This document shows, one piece after another, positions 59,109 through 64,000 of a stretch of DNA of 64,000 bases. Below the pieces are notes generated by a model. That model made no database searches. It saw only the letters and a program-made list of their open reading frames with translations, and had not been told where the DNA came from. This DNA comes from Lamellibrachia satsuma (Eukaryota > Annelida > Polychaeta > Sabellida > Siboglinidae), in assembly GCA_033239005.1 (NCBI GenBank), contig BSQZ01000079.1:1914501-1978500 (forward strand). Reading direction: 5' to 3'. The translations under genes were made by a program, and so were the position numbers. Numbering within the stretch: the stretch's first letter is position 1; each line of letters begins with the position of its first letter.

Positions 59109-59445
59109 GAGATCAACTTTGGAGCGGAAGGGTGGTAGGTCCAACGATGAGTGGTGTCTGTCTGGTGTGGGAGGTGAGACCAGCTTTGGAGCGGAAGGGT
59201 GGCAGGTCCAACGATGAGTGGTGTTTATGTCTGTTGTGGGAGATGAGACCAGCTTTGGAGCGGAAAGGTGGAAGGTCCAACGATGAGTGGGGTCTGTGTT
59301 TGGTGTGGGAGCTGAGACCAGCTTTGGAGCGGAAGGGTGGCAGGTACAACGATGGGTGGTGTCTGTGTCTGGTGTGGGAGATGAGACCATCTTTGGAGCG
59401 GAAGGGTGGCAGGTCCAACGATAAGTGGCGTCTGTACTGGAAGGG
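59109..59445. repeat. 69-bp minisatellite, about 5 copies
   Basis: TTGGAGCGGAAGGGTGGCAG recurs with exact spacing of 69 bp between copies 2 and 5 (67 bp between 1 and 2). Since 69 is a multiple of three, the plus strand shows a 23-residue repeat (GGRSNDEWCLCLVWEMRPAL...). The minus strand is also open in two frames, which argues for repeat-driven openness and not for selection. Confidence 0.9.
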
Positions 59446-59584
59446 TGAGTGTGGTGAGTATTTCTTCTATGTTGGTAAATAAGTACCCTTAGGGCGTCCA
59501 CTAGCCTTCATACGCCTAGATCGTACTGCTAAGTTGGAGGTTCAAGGCTTCGAGTTCCGAGGTGTTGATATAGGCCTAAATACG

Positions 59585-62169
59585 TTAAAGGTCCCTCCTC
59601 AATTCGATTTATTTTGCCCGTCGCATTTCAAATTCATTTTGCGAAATTTCAAATCTACCTAGTATCCAAGTGAAAATGGAAACGCTAAAAACTCAACTTT
59701 GTCATGTGATCGGCGAAAGAATGGAAGTCACGCTCATGATCAACATTGACCCCATAAAGTGTTTATCGTTTTGGATATCCATTGTTTTGAGCCTCACCTA
59801 AAGTCAATTGTTTCGATGATTTGAGCAAAATTACGCACTTTTTTTATTAAGCCGACTGCGGATATTACTTAAACTATTCACACACTACATATTAGGACAT
59901 CAACGAACCGGATGGACAATCTTTTTTATGACAGTTTCGGTATGTCATGTAATGCATGGAAAACAAAAACGGAGTAATAGTTCCTATAGCATATTTAGCA
60001 AGATTTCCACATTATCGAGAGTCCAACAGTTTTTATCTAGGTGTAATCCGCCCTCCTGAGATATGTGTCAACCTTGTTTTTAAACATATTCACCCTGCCA
60101 GCAGTTACACAGCCCGTAGATAATGTGTTCCATTTATTGATTGTCCTCTGTGAGAACGAGTACTTCCTGATTTCCAATCTACACTGATCCTTTAGTAATG
60201 CTACTTCATGTCCTCTAGGTCTATTATATTTTTGAATGAGAAAAATATTTCTATCAATATTTTCATAACCTTTTAACATCTTAAAAAACTTCAGTTAGAT
60301 CTCCTCTTAACCGCCTTGTCTCTAGGTTTGTTAAACCACATTCTTTCAGTCGTTTTTCATAACTAAGGTCTCTCAGTTTTGTAATCATTTTAGTTGCTCT
60401 CCTCTGTATTCGTTCAAGCGTATCTATATCCTTTTTACGATATGGTCTTCAAGCTTGTATACAATACTCTAAATTAGGCTTAATTATTCCTTTATACAGA
60501 GGTACAATTAGCTTTTTATCCTTGTATATTATATTTCTCCTAATCAGCCCAAGAATTTGATTACCCTTTGAAACTGCAATACCACACTGCTCTGAAACTT
60601 TCATATCAGCACTTATTGTAACTCCTAAGTTCTTTTCTTTTACAATAGTACTTAGAACAGTATCTCCCATTTTATAGTTTACATCCAAGTTCCCGTGTCC
60701 TGCATGTAGGCATTTACATTTCCTAAAATTTAACAACATCTGCCATTTATCAGACCATTGAACTAATTTGTCTATATCGTTTTGTAAATGTTGTTTATCA
60801 CCATCATTGTCAACACTTTTATGTCATCCGCAAATTTCAGTACGTTGCTTGTTATATTATCGTCCAACTCATTGATATATATTAAGAATAATAAATGTCC
60901 GAAGGAAACGTGAAGGTTTGAAGGAAATTGGTCTTGGAAAGATGAAACTACAAGATGCGTGTGACGACACACTACACTGGAGGAGTTTCGTGAAATGAAT
61001 GAAGCCATCCTTGATTTCCTGAATTTCGAGAGCAACAAATGAAGTTCAAAGACACTGACTGGCCTACTCTTTTGGCCTACTTTGCGCGAACTCAAGTTTT
61101 GCATTCATCGCTGCATGTTTGAATACACAGAATAGGCCTCAGCAAGCCGCTCTAGGGTTATACGCAGGATATTCTTCGGGCCTACGAAGAAGTCACCCTG
61201 GTGAAGGACATCTTTATCGACAGCTGACAAAATAACGTGCGCAAGCTGACAGATACTAACATAACCGATCTATAAGAATGCTGTTGCCATGACCTGTCAC
61301 CCCTAACGTCCATGCAAGATGACATCACACTGTCGTAGAAGAAATAATTTCCGCATCTTTCACTTACTTGTGCTAATATCAGTCTCTAGTGGAGCGTGCT
61401 AATTCTGCACTCACACTGGTGAAAACCGTAACGCGGAGCACCGCGCACCAGGATCGTCTCAATTCATGCGTGGGTGCTACGTCGTCTATACGGGGACATC
61501 AAACTTGACACCCAAGCAATTATTAACAAGTATAACTGGAAGCACCCAAGAATTATGCTTTTCATTAATCCTCTGAGCGCCCGTTGAACTGCTACTGACT
61601 GGTGCACACTAACCATACATGCGTACGTAGGCCTACGATGAACTAATGCATTAAACGTTTCAACGTGTTCCTTTAATTAAAACTGCTTCCTCAATTGATT
61701 TACTCTATCGCCAATCTGGTTCATTGGTGTTCAAATGTGTAGTGTGTGAATAGTTTATGTAACATCCGCAGTCAATTTAATAAAAAAATACATATTTTTG
61801 TTCAAATCATCGAAAGAATTTACTTTAGTCGTTAGATCTGGTAAGGATCAAAATAATAGATATCCAAAATTGTAAACACTGCGGGTCAAGGCTGATCATG
61901 GGCATAACCTCTACCCTTTCGCCGATCACACGACAAAGTTACAAAATTTCATCAAGAAAGAAAATCATGATTTTTTTCAGCATTTCGATTTTCACTTTAG
62001 TTAATACTTGATCAATTTAATAGTTTGTGTGATGATTTCACAAAAACTACATACAAAAGTTGCACAGACGAGCTAGCATGTTGCAGTGGATATTAGGTAG
62101 GTTTGTTTTTTTGCAAAAATTATTTGAAATGAGACTAGCAAAAAAATCGAATTGATTAAGCACCTTTAA
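59585..62169. mobile_element. TTAA-flanked DNA transposon with long inverted repeats
   Basis: TTAA at 59585-59588 and 62166-62169 bracket inverted ends that begin AGGTSC. The arms (59589 to about 59905, and about 61735 to 62165 inverted) share, in order, TCAATTCGATTT, CATTTCAAAT, GTGAAAATSGAAAYGCT, GTGATCGGCGAAAG, GATATCYATT, GACTGCGGAT and ACTATTCACACACTAC. TTAA targets and long TIRs fit Kolobok- or piggyBac-type elements. I see no transposase, so the class is inference. A CR1-like LINE is inserted inside. The stretch 60950-61700 is otherwise unannotated. Confidence 0.7.
60013..60900 (-). pseudogene. 5'-truncated CR1-like LINE, second copy
   Basis: On the minus strand it starts within the RT domain (HLLFLIYINELDDNI, then the catalytic FADD box near 60825) and continues through LLNFRKCKCLHAGHGNLDVN, VKEKNLGVTISADMKVSEQC, ISYRY-type sequence and RKYSFSQRTINKWNTLS to YLRRADYT. 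Beyond about 60900 the similarity to the 24.3-26.1 kb copy ends sharply, as expected from 5' truncation during target-primed reverse transcription. The 3' end shares CTCAGGAGGGCGGATTACAC with the first copy. Stops and frame changes show it is inactive. Confidence 0.85.
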
Positions 62170-63429
62170 CATGACTATAACATTGACCACCACTTTCACC
62201 ATATAATGGCCCGGAAAACATCTTATCGAGAATAGTAAATACATTCCCGGACCCCTTTGCATGGGTGACTGGCACCCGACTGCGATCACACGGTCTCTTG
62301 AGATAACAGTGTCGCCACATAGTGGACCGGGAACCAGCCAATAGTCGACCAAGACGACAAGACTAGCCCACAGAACCGACCCACACCAGCTTGGGACGTT
62401 CAGCTTTTAATGGAACCTCGCTGAGTTATAATAGGGAACAATTCAGAGCGACACTTCATCCAAATAGTGATTGCTGCTAACATTTCTAGAAAGTTTTGTT
62501 CCAGACGAACAGACACTATCGCCTGGCGAATAAGCAGGGAACTAGTCGAAAAAGGCCCATTTATCCGCTGTGCAGAATTCTGTTTTGCTTTATACGCCAA
62601 TAAAACGCCCGTTACCACGTAGTGCGTGACAACAGTGTGGTGGCCAAAGTCACCATACCGGTGACTGGAATAACTGTCCTCGCACCCGAATGGTTATGGT
62701 GGCGGCCGAAATAACTACGCGGCCGAAAATATCGTAATCCATTAGCGCTGCAGATTATTAATGCAGACACCAGGCGGCGCTTCTGTTTACAAAACTGCCA
62801 TTTTTAGTGTGCGCTTAGTTTACGGTAAAGCGTAACTAGCTAAACCAAACAAACTAGGTTTACCAGCTAACTGAACATTTTATTTCACATGGTTCTCTCT
62901 GTCGTTTTCTTGCGCACCACGGATAACAGCATTCACAATGTAAGTAGTCTTCGTCGCTGCTGCACCGATATTGCTGTGAACTCACGGCACGCGTCTGAGA
63001 AACCGGAGACTGCGATGTTATTTTTCTGGTACACCCGATGTCCAAACAGTCCAGTTACTATGCCATTAATCCGACGTCCATAATGCATATACTTTTCTTA
63101 TTCGCACCTTAGTTGGTGCATAAGGCCACTAGTAAATTCCGCCATCTCGTATGATTTCTGGGAGTCTAGCTGTGTTCTCGGCCATCTTCCAGGATTCAGG
63201 AACTCTATCCGGACCTAGGCCTAGCCTAGCCGCCCTAGCCCTAGGCCAGGGCTAGGAGAATCTAGGACCTGGTTGCTAGCCGCTTGGTCCGAATGCTCCA
63301 TTATGTCAATCATGTATGCAAATAATTAAACTATATACAGGTATATAATACAATACAATGTCTAATTTGTTATATAGGTCTGATGTGATTATTTCGTTTT
63401 TAAATTTGTGAAAAGGGCTTTCATTTTGT
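62170..63429. other. No gene recognised
   Basis: Frames at 62047-62352 and 62400-62618 (minus) and 62889-63083 (plus) carry no recognisable domain. A CCTAGGC/GCCTAGG-rich palindromic stretch lies at about 63215-63270. Confidence 0.4.
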
Positions 63430-63797
63430 ACATATACTAGTTTTGAGGTCGGTACTATATGGTTTATCGTATATAAAAAATAAAATAGTTGATGATCTCA
63501 AAAATGTTTTTGTTAAAATACCCTTTGTCATTTTTGTTAGCTTAGAGAACATTTTTCTTTTGATTAGAATAGCTTTTGAGTTTGTGAATCTTGTTGGTAC
63601 TGTTATTTTGGGCAGAAAGTTATTTGTTGTTATGATATCATAAAATTTACCGACAATCGTTTTTTCATTAAGTTTAAGTAGGTTTATGTTAAAATCTCCA
63701 GTAATTATTATTTCAGAATTACTTTTGTCAAGTGATGTTAATAAAGTTGCGAATTCATCTATAAACTGTCTGTAGTGGGCTTGTAGGTCATTCGGCT
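63430..63797 (-). pseudogene. LINE apurinic-type endonuclease fragment
   Basis: The minus strand from 63797 reads DLQAHYRQFIDEFATLLTSL, then SEIIITGDFNINLLKLNEK, FLPKITVPTRFTNS and SKLTKMTKGILTKTFLRSS. The G-D-F-N box followed by P-T-R-F/x-T-x-S is the conserved core of the endonuclease domain of CR1/L2/jockey-type LINEs. The catalytic Asn and Asp of G-D-F-N are intact, but an in-frame TAG precedes the segment and the later S-D-H box is lost (L-R-S-S-T-I). No adjoining RT is present. Confidence 0.75.
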
Positions 63798-64000
63798 ATT
63801 CTTCTGTATTAGCATTCAGTCAACATGTTGTTGTCCTGAAACAGGGCAGTAAAAAAAATTAAACATGTATTACTACTACTTCTCCAGTCTGTTTACATAG
63901 GGTTCGATATGACTAAATGGCACTCAAACAACATCTAGATGCCCTTTGGCAGAAGAAGAAAAAAACAAAAACCGTGTCCATTGAGAAAAATACTCCAGTT
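63798..64000. other. No feature seen
   Basis: Window edge. Nothing recognisable. Confidence 0.4.

Overview
The window looks like eukaryotic nuclear DNA from an animal, most likely a marine invertebrate and possibly a mollusc. The reasons are GT-AG introns, no operons or ribosome binding sites, very abundant microsatellites and minisatellites, and a mix of RTE-, CR1- and L2-like LINEs, hAT, MULE, pogo-type and TTAA-target transposons and a Ty3/gypsy element. The species assignment is inference only. No confident single-copy host gene was found. Almost everything recognisable is mobile or tandemly repeated DNA.

Region 1 (1-13 kb) is dominated by tandem arrays: a 27/28-bp pyrimidine-rich minisatellite (1.08-2.77 kb), microsatellites, a 62-bp array (5.5-6.0 kb) and a 50-bp satellite of about 77 units (6.11-9.95 kb). 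The last two both derive from neighbouring stretches of the C-terminal coding sequence of one RTE-like reverse transcriptase. The remnant between them still reads Y-G-S-E-S-W-T-L-K-K and W-R-R-M-F-R-I-S-W-T.

Region 2 (13-39 kb) holds more minisatellites, two TA-flanked MITEs, several foldback palindromes, hAT transposase relics on both strands, a decayed CR1-like LINE (minus strand), pieces of an L2-like LINE (plus strand) and a 0.5-kb (TG)n tract.

Region 3 (39.4-44.4 kb) contains the one intact coding unit, an apparently complete Mutator-like (MULE) transposon. It has terminal inverted repeats, a candidate 9-bp target duplication and a four-exon gene whose exon phases all fit, giving 926 codons. 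The predicted protein combines a FAR1-type zinc cluster, a MULE DDE domain, a SWIM zinc finger, a 9-residue coding minisatellite, an AT-hook and a C-terminal PHD finger.

Region 4 (44.6-55.4 kb) is a minus-strand Ty3/gypsy element with two 142-bp LTRs and a CCATG target duplication. Its integrase is interrupted by two 3-kb DNA transposons of one family, inserted 20 bp apart in the same orientation; the 20-bp spacer is still integrase coding sequence.

Region 5 (55.4-64 kb) starts with a broken OTU-domain gene that has a TATA box, splice sites and a 24-bp perfect palindrome inside a coding exon. Then come hAT termini with a hAT dimerisation domain, 44-bp and 69-bp minisatellites, a 2.6-kb TTAA-flanked element with long inverted repeats that contains a 5'-truncated CR1-like LINE, and a LINE endonuclease fragment on the minus strand.

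The parts do not form a pathway. They make a layered record of insertions (gypsy, then two DNA transposons into it; CR1 into a TTAA element) and of satellites arising from transposon coding sequence.
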